Positions 33,418-41,998 of a stretch of DNA of 64,000 nt are shown here, one piece after another; position 1 is the first letter of the stretch; every line of letters begins with the position of its first letter. Origin of the DNA: Rhizobium acidisoli (GTDB lineage: Bacteria > Pseudomonadota > Alphaproteobacteria > Rhizobiales > Rhizobiaceae); contig NZ_CP034998.1 in assembly GCF_002531755.2 (NCBI RefSeq), forward strand, positions 248,001 to 312,000, in the 5' to 3' direction. Position numbers and translations under genes: made by a program. The notes under the pieces were generated by a model. The model had not been told where the DNA came from, made no database searches, and worked only from the letters and a program-made list of their open reading frames with translations.

Positions 33418-34563
33418 ATGCCCGCCATCTTGCGAAAGAAAATTCATGGAGCATCCACACGGGGGCAGGTCATCGACGGTGCTGAGGATATCGGCGTCGC
33501 TTATCAGGTCTTTTCCGACACCGTGGTCGAAGACGTGGTGGTCAAGAATTCTCCGCGCGGCTTCAAATTTCACAATGGCAAGAATCTTGTCGTAAGGCGC
33601 TGCGAAACAGAAAATGTGAATGGCGACGGCATTTACCTTACGATGACGTCGAATGTTTTGCTGGAAAACAACCGCGTCGGCGCAGCGCCCGGCCAGGGAG
33701 CGGATTGTTGCCAATTCGCCTACGAAAACAAAGATAGCTATATAAGTTCCAATGTCGTGGTCCGGGGCAACCTTTTTCTACAAAGGCCGACCAGCACCTC
33801 GAACAAGGGGGCGCTGGTTTGCGGCAGGACCCGAAACTACCTGGTTGAATATAATTTCATCGGCGGGAAAAATTTTTCTTTTTCATCGATCGGCGACGAT
33901 GCGGTCGTGCGCAGTAATATCATGCGCGATGGCAGGATGAACGATTATTCCTTCGGCTATGGAGTTGGCGATCAAGTCAGCCATGGCGGCCACCATGTTT
34001 ATGACAACAGGATCGAGAACAGCAATCGCGGCGTGAGTTTGAGCGGTTATTCCGATCAGAATCTGGCATTCCGCAAAGATATGAATATCCACGATAACGT
34101 CATCAGCGAATGTGACATCGCTTTTTTCGCCAATCGACCATGGTCCGGAAGCTTTCGGCGCAACATATTCCTGCGCTGCAAGCAGGGCATTCTGCTGAAG
34201 GGAAACGGGGAGGCGACTGCGGGGGACGTTGACGGCAACTATGTCAATGACGGCAGCTTTCTGAACGTCACTCCGCCGCCGCTTCGCGTCAAGCCCGACG
34301 GAAAGGCTTCCGTTTCTTCAGGTGAATGGACATCCGAGCCCGACGAAATCCGCATCCAGTGGCGTAACAAGGGGATCGATATACCGGGCGCCAACCGGCC
34401 ATCTATAACGGTCGAAGCCGGCATGGAATTGTCATGCGTCTTGCTCGCCCGCAAGGAGCAGAATTGGATGTTGGCGATCGCTGAGACTGCTTATGACGAT
34501 TTCACGCCGCGCGCGTGGCAGGAAAACATGCTGCCCTGGCAGAAGCGGTATTTCTCGATTTGA
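33418..34563 (+). CDS. Right-handed parallel beta-helix protein
   Basis: A 381-residue protein with pectate-lyase-like repeats. Successive coils are visible as VVEDVVVKNSPRGFKFHN, LVVRRCETENVNGDGIYL, VLLENNRVG, VVVRGNLFL, YLVEYNFIGG and MNIHDNVISECDIAFF. These folds occur in polysaccharide lyases, epimerases and phage-like surface proteins. No signal peptide is evident. ATG 33418 follows GAAGGA by about 8 bp and is preferred over a frame opening at 33385. Its neighbours suggest action on a surface or exopolysaccharide. Confidence 0.82.
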   Translation: MPAILRKKIHGASTRGQVIDGAEDIGVAYQVFSDTVVEDVVVKNSPRGFKFHNGKNLVVRRCETENVNGDGIYLTMTSNVLLENNRVGAAPGQGADCCQFAYENKDSYISSNVVVRGNLFLQRPTSTSNKGALVCGRTRNYLVEYNFIGGKNFSFSSIGDDAVVRSNIMRDGRMNDYSFGYGVGDQVSHGGHHVYDNRIENSNRGVSLSGYSDQNLAFRKDMNIHDNVISECDIAFFANRPWSGSFRRNIFLRCKQGILLKGNGEATAGDVDGNYVNDGSFLNVTPPPLRVKPDGKASVSSGEWTSEPDEIRIQWRNKGIDIPGANRPSITVEAGMELSCVLLARKEQNWMLAIAETAYDDFTPRAWQENMLPWQKRYFSI

Positions 34564-34664
34564 ACGGCTGCTCGCATGCCCATCTGGCGGCCGACGATAT
34601 TGACCGATGCAACAAGAACGACGGAATGAGGCGCTCTACCGCCAGCCGTCGAACACACCTTTCC

Positions 34665-36002
34665 TCAAGGCTGGCGTTGATTCCGGTTTGTTCGCAACCT
34701 GGGACGCAGTTCCGAGAGTGCGATGACCATATGTGGCCAGCAAATGAAAGGTGCCAGCATCATGCCTGCCTCGGTCATGGCTCCAAGCATGATGAGGATG
34801 ATGATAACAATCTCCTTTCGCCTGGCGCCGGATTCTGCCGGATCGGGGTCGACGATTGTCATCTTCCGGAACACGCGGGTCAGCGCAAACAACGTCCATG
34901 CTGTAACGCCTGGAATGCCGATATTGAGCGCTAGCTCAAGATAGGTGTTATGGGTCGATCGTGCATCGAAGGTAACCTTGACGTACTCTTCCATGACATC
35001 GGGCTGACGAAACATCGCAAACCCATAACCTGTTAGGGGCCTATCCCAGATCAATGGCAATAGCTGTTCCCAGATATTGGTGCGACCGGAGAAAGTAATA
35101 TCTTTGCCGAATGCTTCTGCAACCGCTGAAGCCACGCCGAGGTAAACGAAGCTGGCGCCGAACCCGATGATCACGAACAACAGGAAAACGACGAAGGAAC
35201 GAAAAAGACGGTTCGGGTAAATGTGAATAACGCGAATGCCATACAGCATCATGCTGCCGAACATCGTCAAGACGACAGCCGTCGAGGACTTCGTTGCCAC
35301 AATCAAGGCGAGGAGACAAAGCATTGCAGCCCAGCGTACCAGGGTACTGTAACGAAGCCGGCCGAGTTTCTCCGTCGAGAGCAGGCAGACAAAACTGATC
35401 GAGGAAAACTGCCCCAACGTGTTCTTATGATAAAATGCGCCTTTGACCATGCCCGCATAGCTGCCGCGCATGATGGCGAATTGTGGGAAAGCTGCCGTGT
35501 AGAGAACGTTGATGAATGCGGCGGCAATCGCAAAACGCCCGAGGACTCGGAAGGCTTCGACATTGCCGTAGCGCGCGCGGTACAGAAGAGGCGGGATGGC
35601 GAGAACGATGACCGCAGCCAATCCCTTTAAGGATGCGGTCTTGTCGATGGAGAAGACGATCGATGTCAGGCACGAAATGCCGACAACCACGATGAACGGC
35701 GAAAACCTTGAAAAGACCCGTAGGAACTGTTTCTGTTCCAACAGAAAATATAATCCTGACAAAGGGATAAGGCCATAGAGCAGTATTTTCATCGGCAGCG
35801 GGTCGACCGCGGCGCCGTCGTCGAAGTTTGCAGGCAGGCCGTACCACATGCCCGTTGCCCGCCATAGAGACGCGTAAAATGCTATCGTAAGGACCAGCTT
35901 TGCCAGCACATCGCGCCGGACGCGCCACCGAGGCACAGACTGCCGGTGGTAGCCCGCCGGATAGTGGTGTCTTGCCAAAGCTGCATTTTCTATCGTCATC
36001 AA
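34665..36002 (-). CDS. O-antigen ligase / ExoQ-like polysaccharide polymerase
   Basis: A 445-residue protein with about 11 membrane helices of the Wzy/WaaL class. Typical loop elements are GAFYHKNTLGQFSS, TFSGRTNIWEQLLPL and STHNTYLELALNIGIPG, where the His of HNTY is usually essential. Members join polysaccharide repeats or attach O-antigen to lipid A core. It is convergent with the beta-helix gene and, with the acyltransferase, forms a loose surface-polysaccharide group. Confidence 0.9.
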   Translation of the reverse strand: MMTIENAALARHHYPAGYHRQSVPRWRVRRDVLAKLVLTIAFYASLWRATGMWYGLPANFDDGAAVDPLPMKILLYGLIPLSGLYFLLEQKQFLRVFSRFSPFIVVVGISCLTSIVFSIDKTASLKGLAAVIVLAIPPLLYRARYGNVEAFRVLGRFAIAAAFINVLYTAAFPQFAIMRGSYAGMVKGAFYHKNTLGQFSSISFVCLLSTEKLGRLRYSTLVRWAAMLCLLALIVATKSSTAVVLTMFGSMMLYGIRVIHIYPNRLFRSFVVFLLFVIIGFGASFVYLGVASAVAEAFGKDITFSGRTNIWEQLLPLIWDRPLTGYGFAMFRQPDVMEEYVKVTFDARSTHNTYLELALNIGIPGVTAWTLFALTRVFRKMTIVDPDPAESGARRKEIVIIILIMLGAMTEAGMMLAPFICWPHMVIALSELRPRLRTNRNQRQP

Positions 36003-36451
36003 AGGCTCATATAAATCAATCTGCAGAACCTCGGCTGTTCGCCACGATCAAGGCGATGCCGGTATTCGATTGAACGGAGACGGGAACTGATCTGCGCATC
36101 CTCGGCTTCCGCTCGCGAAGAACGAATTCGTTTTTGGCGGTTTCGATAACGTCGTCCTAGTTTCCCAAACTGCCCGTTTCGGTGGGCGATTTGGCCAGGG
36201 CAATTTGACCAGTGGCCCCAAGCTTCTTGAGGCGGCACGTCTCACTTCGCCATGCGGCGCGACTTTAAGCGAACTCATTCCGCGAATCCAGCCGATATAA
36301 TCATGTCATCATGTCGCGCCGTTAACCGTCCGATCGACTCTGGACTATTGGCACTACCCAGGCGATTTTACGGCGAACCCAATTTTCGGAACCAAACACC
36401 GCATCCGCCGTTGATTGCCATGCCCAACCATGTCCGGGAGGCAGGACAGAC
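36003..36451. other. Intergenic region before the plus-strand ku gene
   Basis: About 450 bp between divergent genes without a supported frame. Its right end carries the EcfG-type promoter at 36388-36412. The left half presumably drives the polymerase gene. Nothing else was recognised. Confidence 0.5.
36388..36412 (+). promoter_or_regulatory. EcfG/RpoE2-type general stress promoter of ku
   Basis: GGAAC (36388-36392) and CGTT (36409-36412) with a 16-bp spacer, an exact match to the alphaproteobacterial general-stress consensus. It lies 40 bp before the ku ATG. Ku-dependent repair in Sinorhizobium is known to be under RpoE2 control. Confidence 0.75.
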
Positions 36452-37255
36452 ATGGCACGTCAGACATTCTGGAAAGGCTACCTCAAGCTCTCGCTGGTGA
36501 CGGCCGCCGTCTCGCTGACGCCGGCGACGACCGAAAGCAACAAGGTGCGCTTCCACGTTCTCAATCGCCAGACCAGGAACCGCGTCGAAAGCCGCTATGT
36601 CGACAGCGTCACCCACAAGCCGGTCGCCGACAGGGATCAGGTGAAAGGATATCCACGCGGCGAGGACGACTATGTTCTGCTCGAAGACGAGGAGATTGAG
36701 GAGGTCGGGCTCGAAAGCACGCGCACCATCGATATCGACAGCTTCGTGCCGCGCGGCTCGATCGACTGGATCTGGTACGACAAGCCGCATTTTCTGGCGC
36801 CCGAGGATAAGGTCGGGGTTGAAGCCTTCTGCGTCATCCGTGAGGCGATGAAGGCAAACGACGTGGTCGGCATCGCCCGCCTAGTGCTTTATCGTCGCGA
36901 GCGCGCCGTGCTCCTGGAACCGCAGGGCAAGGGCATCATTCTCTGGACCCTGCGTTATGGCGACGAGGTGCGTGAACCTGTGGCCGAACTCGACAGCAAG
37001 GCCGAGATCGACAGCAAGCTTTTGACATTGATGAAACAGCTGGTGAAGGAAGAGACCAAGGATTGGAGCCCGGCCATGGTACAGGATCCGATCCAGAAGC
37101 GCCTGAAGTCGATGATCCGCGGCAAGCAGAAGAGCCTGAAGAAGGCCGCGCCCGCGAAAAAGCCCGCACCGGTGAAATCGACCGGCAACGTCATCAACAT
37201 CATGGATGCGCTGAAGAAGAGCCTTGCCGCGGATGACGGGCGCAAACCGCATTAG
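36452..37255 (+). CDS. ku: Ku protein for non-homologous end joining
   Basis: A 267-residue bacterial Ku. The N-terminus MARQTFWKGYLKLSLVTA, the core HVLNRQTRNRVESRYVD with DQVKGYPRGEDDYVLLEDEE, and LLEPQGKGIILWTLRYGDEV follow the family's beta-barrel bridge. A lysine-rich C-terminal tail (about 220-250) is expected to aid DNA-end binding and LigD contact. Ku forms a homodimer ring on broken ends. It is convergent with a second ku gene 28 bp away. GGAGG is 11 bp upstream and a stress promoter lies before it. No ligD is in the window. Confidence 0.95.
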   Translation: MARQTFWKGYLKLSLVTAAVSLTPATTESNKVRFHVLNRQTRNRVESRYVDSVTHKPVADRDQVKGYPRGEDDYVLLEDEEIEEVGLESTRTIDIDSFVPRGSIDWIWYDKPHFLAPEDKVGVEAFCVIREAMKANDVVGIARLVLYRRERAVLLEPQGKGIILWTLRYGDEVREPVAELDSKAEIDSKLLTLMKQLVKEETKDWSPAMVQDPIQKRLKSMIRGKQKSLKKAAPAKKPAPVKSTGNVINIMDALKKSLAADDGRKPH

Positions 37256-37282
37256 CGAAAACGATAGATCTCAAAAGCTAGC

Positions 37283-38137
37283 TCAGCTCGCCTTCTTGGT
37301 TCCGCGGCTGTCGCTGCGTGCCGGCGCCTTTTTAGCCGGCGCCTTCTTTGCTGTAGCCTTGCCGCCCACCCCAGCGCTTTGCCGCAGCGCCTCCATCAGG
37401 TCGACGACCTTGCGTTCTGGCGGCTGTTTCTTCTTTGGCGGTGCCCGGCCCTCGATTTTCGCCTTCACCAACTCGACAAGGGCAGCCTCGTAACGATCCT
37501 CATATTCGCTCGGCTCGAAGCTGCCTTGCTTGGTCTTGAGGATATGGCCTGCGAGTTCGAGCATCTCCTTGTCGAATTTAATGTCGGGAATGTCGTCGAA
37601 GACGCTTTCGGCCGAGCGCACCTCGTAGTCGAAGTTCAGCATGGTCGCGACGATGTGGTCACCTTGCGGGCGGATCAGCAGCGTCCGGTTGCGTCGGAAA
37701 AGCACGGCTTCGGCAAGTGCTGCGACCTTGCCGTCAAGCATGCTCCTGGCAATCAGCGCCAGCGCCTCTTCATCATGTTCGTCCACGGGCGCGAGATAGT
37801 ACGGACGGTCGAAATAGAGCTTGTCGATGCCGTCATAGGCGATGAAAGCCTTGATATTCAGCACCTTGTCGCTTTCCGGCATGAGTGCGGCGATCTCGTC
37901 GCCCTCGATGACGATGTAATCGCCATTCTCCAGCTGGTAGCCCTTGACCTGGTCGTCCCGCTCGACCGGTTTGCCGGTCTCGCTGTCGATGAATTGCCGC
38001 TCTACCCGGTGACCGGTCCTGCGATTGATGATGTTGAAGGAGACGCGGTCGGAGGAGGAGATGGCGGTGTAAAGCCCGACGGCGCAGGCAAGGTCGCCTA
38101 CCTTCAGATGACCTTTCCAGCTTGCCCGCGCGGCCAT
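37283..38137 (-). CDS. ku: Ku protein, second copy
   Basis: A 284-residue Ku paralogue with the same plan: MAARASWKGHLKVGDLACAV, FNIINRRTGHRVERQFID, DQVKGYQLENGDYIVIEGDE, then LIRPQGDHIVATMLNFDYEVR. The tail is Lys/Ala-rich (AKKAPAKKAPA). It differs enough from the first copy to be an old duplication or a separate acquisition. Two different Ku proteins may form heterodimers. It is the third gene of a minus-strand group with two small genes upstream. Confidence 0.95.
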   Translation of the reverse strand: MAARASWKGHLKVGDLACAVGLYTAISSSDRVSFNIINRRTGHRVERQFIDSETGKPVERDDQVKGYQLENGDYIVIEGDEIAALMPESDKVLNIKAFIAYDGIDKLYFDRPYYLAPVDEHDEEALALIARSMLDGKVAALAEAVLFRRNRTLLIRPQGDHIVATMLNFDYEVRSAESVFDDIPDIKFDKEMLELAGHILKTKQGSFEPSEYEDRYEAALVELVKAKIEGRAPPKKKQPPERKVVDLMEALRQSAGVGGKATAKKAPAKKAPARSDSRGTKKAS

Positions 38138-38155
38138 TCCATCCTCCGTCGCAAA

Positions 38156-38389
38156 TCAGAGCCGACTGTTGCTCTTGTCGGTTTCGAGTTCCTGAAAGGC
38201 CCAGCCGCGGCCGTCGGGCGCGGGATAGGCGAGCAGCGCATCGCCATCGCCGATCTTCTGGCGCGACGCGGCGTCCCTGGCGTGAACGATCGCTTCATCG
38301 GCCGTGGCATAGGTTTCAGAAAGCGTATCGCCGAGTTTGTAGGCCCAGCCATTGTCATGCGGCACGACCTGATAGGTAATATCGGCCAT
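38156..38389 (-). CDS. Small DUF2188-like protein
   Basis: A 77-residue protein, MADITYQVVPHDNGWAYKLG..., with the DUF2188 pattern: a V-x-P-x-x-x-GWAYK strand, a helix with AT(A)DEAIVHARDAA and a GDGDALL segment. Function is unknown; such proteins are often stress-linked. The start at 38389 has GGAGA 6 bp upstream. A much longer frame back to 38548 overlaps the upstream gene in another frame and is rejected. It ends 18 bp before the ku start, suggesting one operon. Confidence 0.82.
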   Translation of the reverse strand: MADITYQVVPHDNGWAYKLGDTLSETYATADEAIVHARDAASRQKIGDGDALLAYPAPDGRGWAFQELETDKSNSRL

Positions 38390-38403
38390 TTCGGATCTCC
38401 TCT

Positions 38404-38664
38404 TTAGTTCCGATTTGGTTTGCGCCGCTCGTCGAGGGCGATGATCTTCTCCACGGAGGCGATATCCTCGCTGGTGACGACAGGCACCGGATCGGCTGCA
38501 ATCGCCTCCAGCACCTCCCGTGAGACGGCGCCGTTGCGGATCGCCCATTCCAGCGTCTCGCGCGTTTCGCGCTCGGCCTTCAGCTGCGAATAAAGCGCGA
38601 CGATCAGCCGATCGCGGGCGTCCATTTGCCGGCCCTGGCGATCCATGCTGCGGACATCAGGCAT
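38404..38664 (-). CDS. Small hypothetical protein of the ku operon
   Basis: An 86-residue, mostly helical, charged protein (MPDVRSMDRQGRQMDARDRL...) without a recognised domain, membrane helix or Cys. It is the first gene of the minus-strand group leading to the DUF2188-like gene and ku, with a 14-bp gap to the next gene. A weak general-stress promoter lies about 40 bp upstream. An internal Met at codon 14 could be the start. Confidence 0.7.
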   Translation of the reverse strand: MPDVRSMDRQGRQMDARDRLIVALYSQLKAERETRETLEWAIRNGAVSREVLEAIAADPVPVVTSEDIASVEKIIALDERRKPNRN

Positions 38665-38704
38665 CGCAATCCACCTTTGTCACTGATTTCGTTCAGGTGT
38701 AATC

Positions 38705-38729
38705 AACTGATGACGGATGGAAAGGTTCC
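38705..38729 (-). promoter_or_regulatory. Probable EcfG-type promoter of the minus-strand ku operon
   Basis: On the minus strand GGAAC (38729-38725) and AGTT (38708-38705) stand 16 bp apart. The first element is perfect; the second differs from CGTT at one base. Position, about 40 bp before the ATG at 38664, and the shared function with the other ku gene support it. Confidence 0.5.
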
Positions 38730-38809
38730 GAAACCGATGCGTGGCACTTGCCTCTTGCGGCGCCGGGCGGCGATTGCCATCTGCAGAATGTTCGTCAAAG
38801 GAATTCATC

Positions 38810-39238
38810 ATGGTCGATCTCAAGGCCCGTCCCCGCCCGACCGGCGCCACCGCCGCTCTCGGCCGCACCGGTTTTCCGCATGTCACCTCCGCCACCAAGG
38901 GCGAGATCGATATCGTCACTTCGCCGTCGCAGCCGGGCTTCAATCCGCTCGACCTGCTCTATGCCTCGCTCTCGGCCTGCCTCGTGCTCAGCGCCCGCAT
39001 GGCCGCCAGCCAGATGGGCGTTCTCGACAAGATCAGCGACATCACCGCCGAGGTCACCGGCGAGAAGGCGACGGAAGGCCTTTCGCGTGTTGCGAGGTTC
39101 AATATCGCCTTCTCGATCAAAGGCGATATCGATGCGGAGACCCGGCAGAAAATCGTCCATGCGGCCGAAGACGAGATCTGCACGGTGAGCAATACGATCC
39201 GCGGCAATCCCGATTTTTCGACGACGATATCGGCATAG
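38810..39238 (+). CDS. OsmC-family peroxidase-like protein
   Basis: A 142-residue OsmC/Ohr-fold protein. The conserved helix FNPLDLLYASLSACLVLSARMAA carries Cys near residue 60. The second conserved Cys region EDEICTVSNTIRGNPDF lies near the C-terminus. Members reduce organic peroxides using these cysteines. AAAGGA lies 8 bp before the ATG at 38810; the frame runs back to 38717 without a better start. Its TAG merges with the RIME repeat. Confidence 0.88.
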   Translation: MVDLKARPRPTGATAALGRTGFPHVTSATKGEIDIVTSPSQPGFNPLDLLYASLSACLVLSARMAASQMGVLDKISDITAEVTGEKATEGLSRVARFNIAFSIKGDIDAETRQKIVHAAEDEICTVSNTIRGNPDFSTTISA

Positions 39239-39351
39239 AGCATGATGCCGAAAAGTGTGAGCGGTTTTCGGACGACATCATGCTCTAACTCTTTAAGGTA
39301 GAACAGGATTCAGATTTTAGGCCGACCGGGCCTAAAATCATCCTGTTCTAG
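39237..39351. repeat. RIME1-type repeat, copy 2
   Basis: Almost the same sequence and order as the copy at 29000: AGCATGATGCCGAAAAGTGT with its CATCATGCTCT partner, then the GAACAGGAT...ATCCTGTTC palindrome around CCGGGCC. The left edge completes the OsmC stop codon (TAGAGCATGATG). It ends about 100 bp before the next gene on the same strand. Confidence 0.85.
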
Positions 39352-39451
39352 GCTCGATCTATATAATATTTATAGACAATTGCCGGCAGAGGATTGCGCG
39401 GCCCATGCCCGGCTTCTATGCTTGGGCATCGAAAGCGATGATACGGCCACC

Positions 39452-40888
39452 ATGCAGTCCAAGCCTTTCCCGAAATCCGAACGGACTGTCGTCGCCATCA
39501 TCGGCGGCGGCGTCTCCGGCGCCGGCGTCGCCTATCATCTCGCCCGGGCGGATTGCGGCGAAGCTCCCGTTATCCTGGTCTTCGAGCCGCGCGCCGAACT
39601 CGGCCGCGGCCTTGCCTATGACACGGATGATCCGGCGCACCGCATCAATGTCCCGGCCGCCAAGATGAGCCTGCAGCCGGACGATCTGGGCGAATTCCAG
39701 GCCTGGATCGAAGCCCGCGATGCCGTTGCCGGCGACAGCAAGGCCAACCAGCCCGATGGCTCGCTTTTCCCGCGGCGCCAGTTGTTCGGCGAATATGTCG
39801 CCTCGCTGCTGAAACCAATGCTGGAAGACGGACGCGTGCGTCATTGCCGTGTCGCGGTGACCGGCGTCGAGCGCCGTGCCGGCCGCTGGACGATCGGCGA
39901 CGACAAGGGCGGCGTGACGGAGGCCGATATGGTCGTGATCGCCACCAGCCATCCGGCGCCCGCGGCGCCCGGCCGGCTGGCGAGCCGGCTCGCGGCCCAT
40001 CCGCGTTTCATCGCCGATACCACCAAACCAGGCGCGCTCGAGGTCATCCGCCCGCATGACCGGGTGCTGGTCATCGGCAACGGCCTGACGGCGGCCGATG
40101 TCATCGCCTCGCTTGCCGAGCGCGGACATGAGGGTCCGGTGATGGCGATCTCGCGCCGTGGCCTGCGTTCGCGCGGGCATGCGCCGGTGCCGCAGCCGCT
40201 CTTCGGCGATTTCCTGGCCGATGCGGGCCATTCCGCCGGCTCGCTGCTGGCAAGGATCCGCATCGCCATCGATGCGGCAAAAGCGGAGGGGATCAGCTGG
40301 CACGGCGTGATCGATCAGGTGCGGGCGCAGGGATATGATCTCTGGCAGGCGCTGCCGGTTGCCGAACGCCGCCGCCTTGTCCGCCATCTGCGTCCCTATT
40401 GGGACGTGCACCGGTTCCGCATCGCCCCGCAGGTCGAGGCCGTGCTCGACGCGGCGATTGCTGCCGGCCGGCTCGAGATCCTTGCCGGCTCCGTCGTCGA
40501 TGCGCGGATCGAGGGCGAGTTCATCCTGTGCACCCTGCAGCCGCGTCATCAGCGCCAGCCGCTGGAGCGGAGTTATGACGCCGTCATCGTCACCACCGGC
40601 CCGGCCCATGGCGGCATTCTCGAAACCCAGCCCTGGCTTGCGGCGCTTGCGGCAAACGGCCATTTGTCGCTCGATCCCACCGGCCTCGGCCTTGCCTGCA
40701 CCGGGCATTCGGAGGCGATCGGCCCGTCAGGAGAGGCGGATCCGTCGCTGTTGATCTCCGGCCCGCTGGCGCGCGGCACCTTCGGCGAGCTGATGGGCCT
40801 GCCGCAGGTGACCGAGCATGCCTTCTTCATCGCGAACGAGATTGCCGGAAAGCTGCGGACAGACGCGGCAAACACGCATCCGGTCTGA
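39452..40888 (+). CDS. FAD/NAD(P)-binding protein (PF13454-type)
   Basis: A 478-residue flavoprotein of the type annotated as FAD-NAD(P)-binding or hydroxyacylglutathione-like. The N-terminal Rossmann loop is VVAIIGGGVSGAGVAYHLA, followed by ELGRGLAYDTDDPAHRINVPA and a second dinucleotide motif DRVLVIGNGLTAADVIASLA. The C-terminus reads GLACTGHSEAIGPSGE. The substrate is unknown. ATG 39452 is preferred to the frame opening at 39380 since homology begins soon after it. It stands alone on its strand before the EamA transporter. Confidence 0.85.
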   Translation: MQSKPFPKSERTVVAIIGGGVSGAGVAYHLARADCGEAPVILVFEPRAELGRGLAYDTDDPAHRINVPAAKMSLQPDDLGEFQAWIEARDAVAGDSKANQPDGSLFPRRQLFGEYVASLLKPMLEDGRVRHCRVAVTGVERRAGRWTIGDDKGGVTEADMVVIATSHPAPAAPGRLASRLAAHPRFIADTTKPGALEVIRPHDRVLVIGNGLTAADVIASLAERGHEGPVMAISRRGLRSRGHAPVPQPLFGDFLADAGHSAGSLLARIRIAIDAAKAEGISWHGVIDQVRAQGYDLWQALPVAERRRLVRHLRPYWDVHRFRIAPQVEAVLDAAIAAGRLEILAGSVVDARIEGEFILCTLQPRHQRQPLERSYDAVIVTTGPAHGGILETQPWLAALAANGHLSLDPTGLGLACTGHSEAIGPSGEADPSLLISGPLARGTFGELMGLPQVTEHAFFIANEIAGKLRTDAANTHPV

Positions 40889-40997
40889 TTTTGCATTCGT
40901 ATGTCGCTTGGCGGCTGTCGTTCATGATCGACTTCTGATACTCACGGCGGCCAACATCCCATCGCCCTGCTTCCGGGCGACCAGAAGTATCGAGATC

Positions 40998-41891
40998 ATG
41001 TCGCAGGCTGCCTCCACCCTTTCCGAAGCCTCGCCTTCCAATCGGCTCGCCCTTGCAGCCCTCATTCTCGGCGGGGCGGCGATCGGCGGCTCGCCGATTT
41101 TCGTACGGCTCTCCGAGGTCGGGCCGATGGCGACGGCCTTCTGGCGCGTGGCGCTGGCACTGATCCCGATCTTCATCGTCTCGCTGATGAAGAAGCATGC
41201 AGGCCCGAAGCCGCAAAGCCTTTCCGATTACGGCATGCTGATCCTGCCGGGCGTCATGCTGTCGCTCGATCTCGCCGCCTGGCACCTTTCGCTCACCATG
41301 ACCTCGGTTGCCAATGCGACGCTGCTGGCCAACCTCGCACCGGTCTTCGTCACGGTGATCGCCTTTGTCTTTTTCCGGGCAAGGACGAGCGGCGTCTTCC
41401 TGCTCGGACTGGTCCTGGCGCTGGCGGGCGTCGTCATTCTGAAGGGCGGACCGGCAGCCATCGGCAATGGCGACCTCGGCGGTGACGGTATCGCGATGAT
41501 CGCCGCCTTCTTCTATGCCTGCTATATCCTGGCGATCGGCAGGCTGCGCAGCCGGTTCGATACGATCCGCATCATGCTGTGGAGCACGGCATCGGCTGCC
41601 GTCTTCATCTTCCCGATTGCTCTCATTCATGAGGGCCATATGCTGCCGGCAAGCCTCTATGGCTGGTCGATCCTCTTCGGTCTTGCCTTTATCAGCCATG
41701 CCGGCGGGCAGGTGGCGATCACCTATGCGCTGGCCTATCTGCCGCCGGCTTTCTCCTCGCTGACGCTGCTGCTGCAGCCGGTCGTCGCGGCAATCCTTGC
41801 CTGGGCGCTACTGAATGAGGCGATTGGAACCATGCAGGCGCTTGGCGGCGCCGTCGTGCTTGCCGGAATCATGGTCGCCCGCCGAGGCTGA
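40998..41891 (+). CDS. EamA/DMT-family transporter
   Basis: A 297-residue inner-membrane protein with ten predicted helices in two EamA halves, starting MSQAASTLSEASPSNRLALA and containing GGSPIFVRLSEVGPMATAFWR and, in the second half, FISHAGGQVAITYALAYLPP and LLQPVVAAILAWALLNE. It is probably a drug/metabolite exporter. A longer frame from 40818 overlaps the previous gene and is not used. It is followed directly by a palindromic repeat. Confidence 0.9.
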   Translation: MSQAASTLSEASPSNRLALAALILGGAAIGGSPIFVRLSEVGPMATAFWRVALALIPIFIVSLMKKHAGPKPQSLSDYGMLILPGVMLSLDLAAWHLSLTMTSVANATLLANLAPVFVTVIAFVFFRARTSGVFLLGLVLALAGVVILKGGPAAIGNGDLGGDGIAMIAAFFYACYILAIGRLRSRFDTIRIMLWSTASAAVFIFPIALIHEGHMLPASLYGWSILFGLAFISHAGGQVAITYALAYLPPAFSSLTLLLQPVVAAILAWALLNEAIGTMQALGGAVVLAGIMVARRG

Positions 41892-41892
41892 T

Positions 41893-41998
41893 CGTTAAAG
41901 CGCGTCGCGTCAAACTTGATTCATGCGACGCGCTTTCGCTTTTTGTTTTTACGCATGTCGTTGCCGCAAAACCGCGGCACACTTTTGCGCGACATGCT
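41893..41998. repeat. Dispersed double-palindrome repeat
   Basis: First palindrome: AAAGCGCGTCGC (41897-41908) with GCGACGCGCTTT (41925-41936). Second: GCATGTCG (41953-41960) with CGACATGC (41990-41997), with GCAAAA/TTTTGC pairing inside. The linker TTTTTGTTTTTAC joins them. This is another common Rhizobium intergenic repeat class and may be a two-way terminator between the convergent transporter and esterase genes. Confidence 0.75.
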
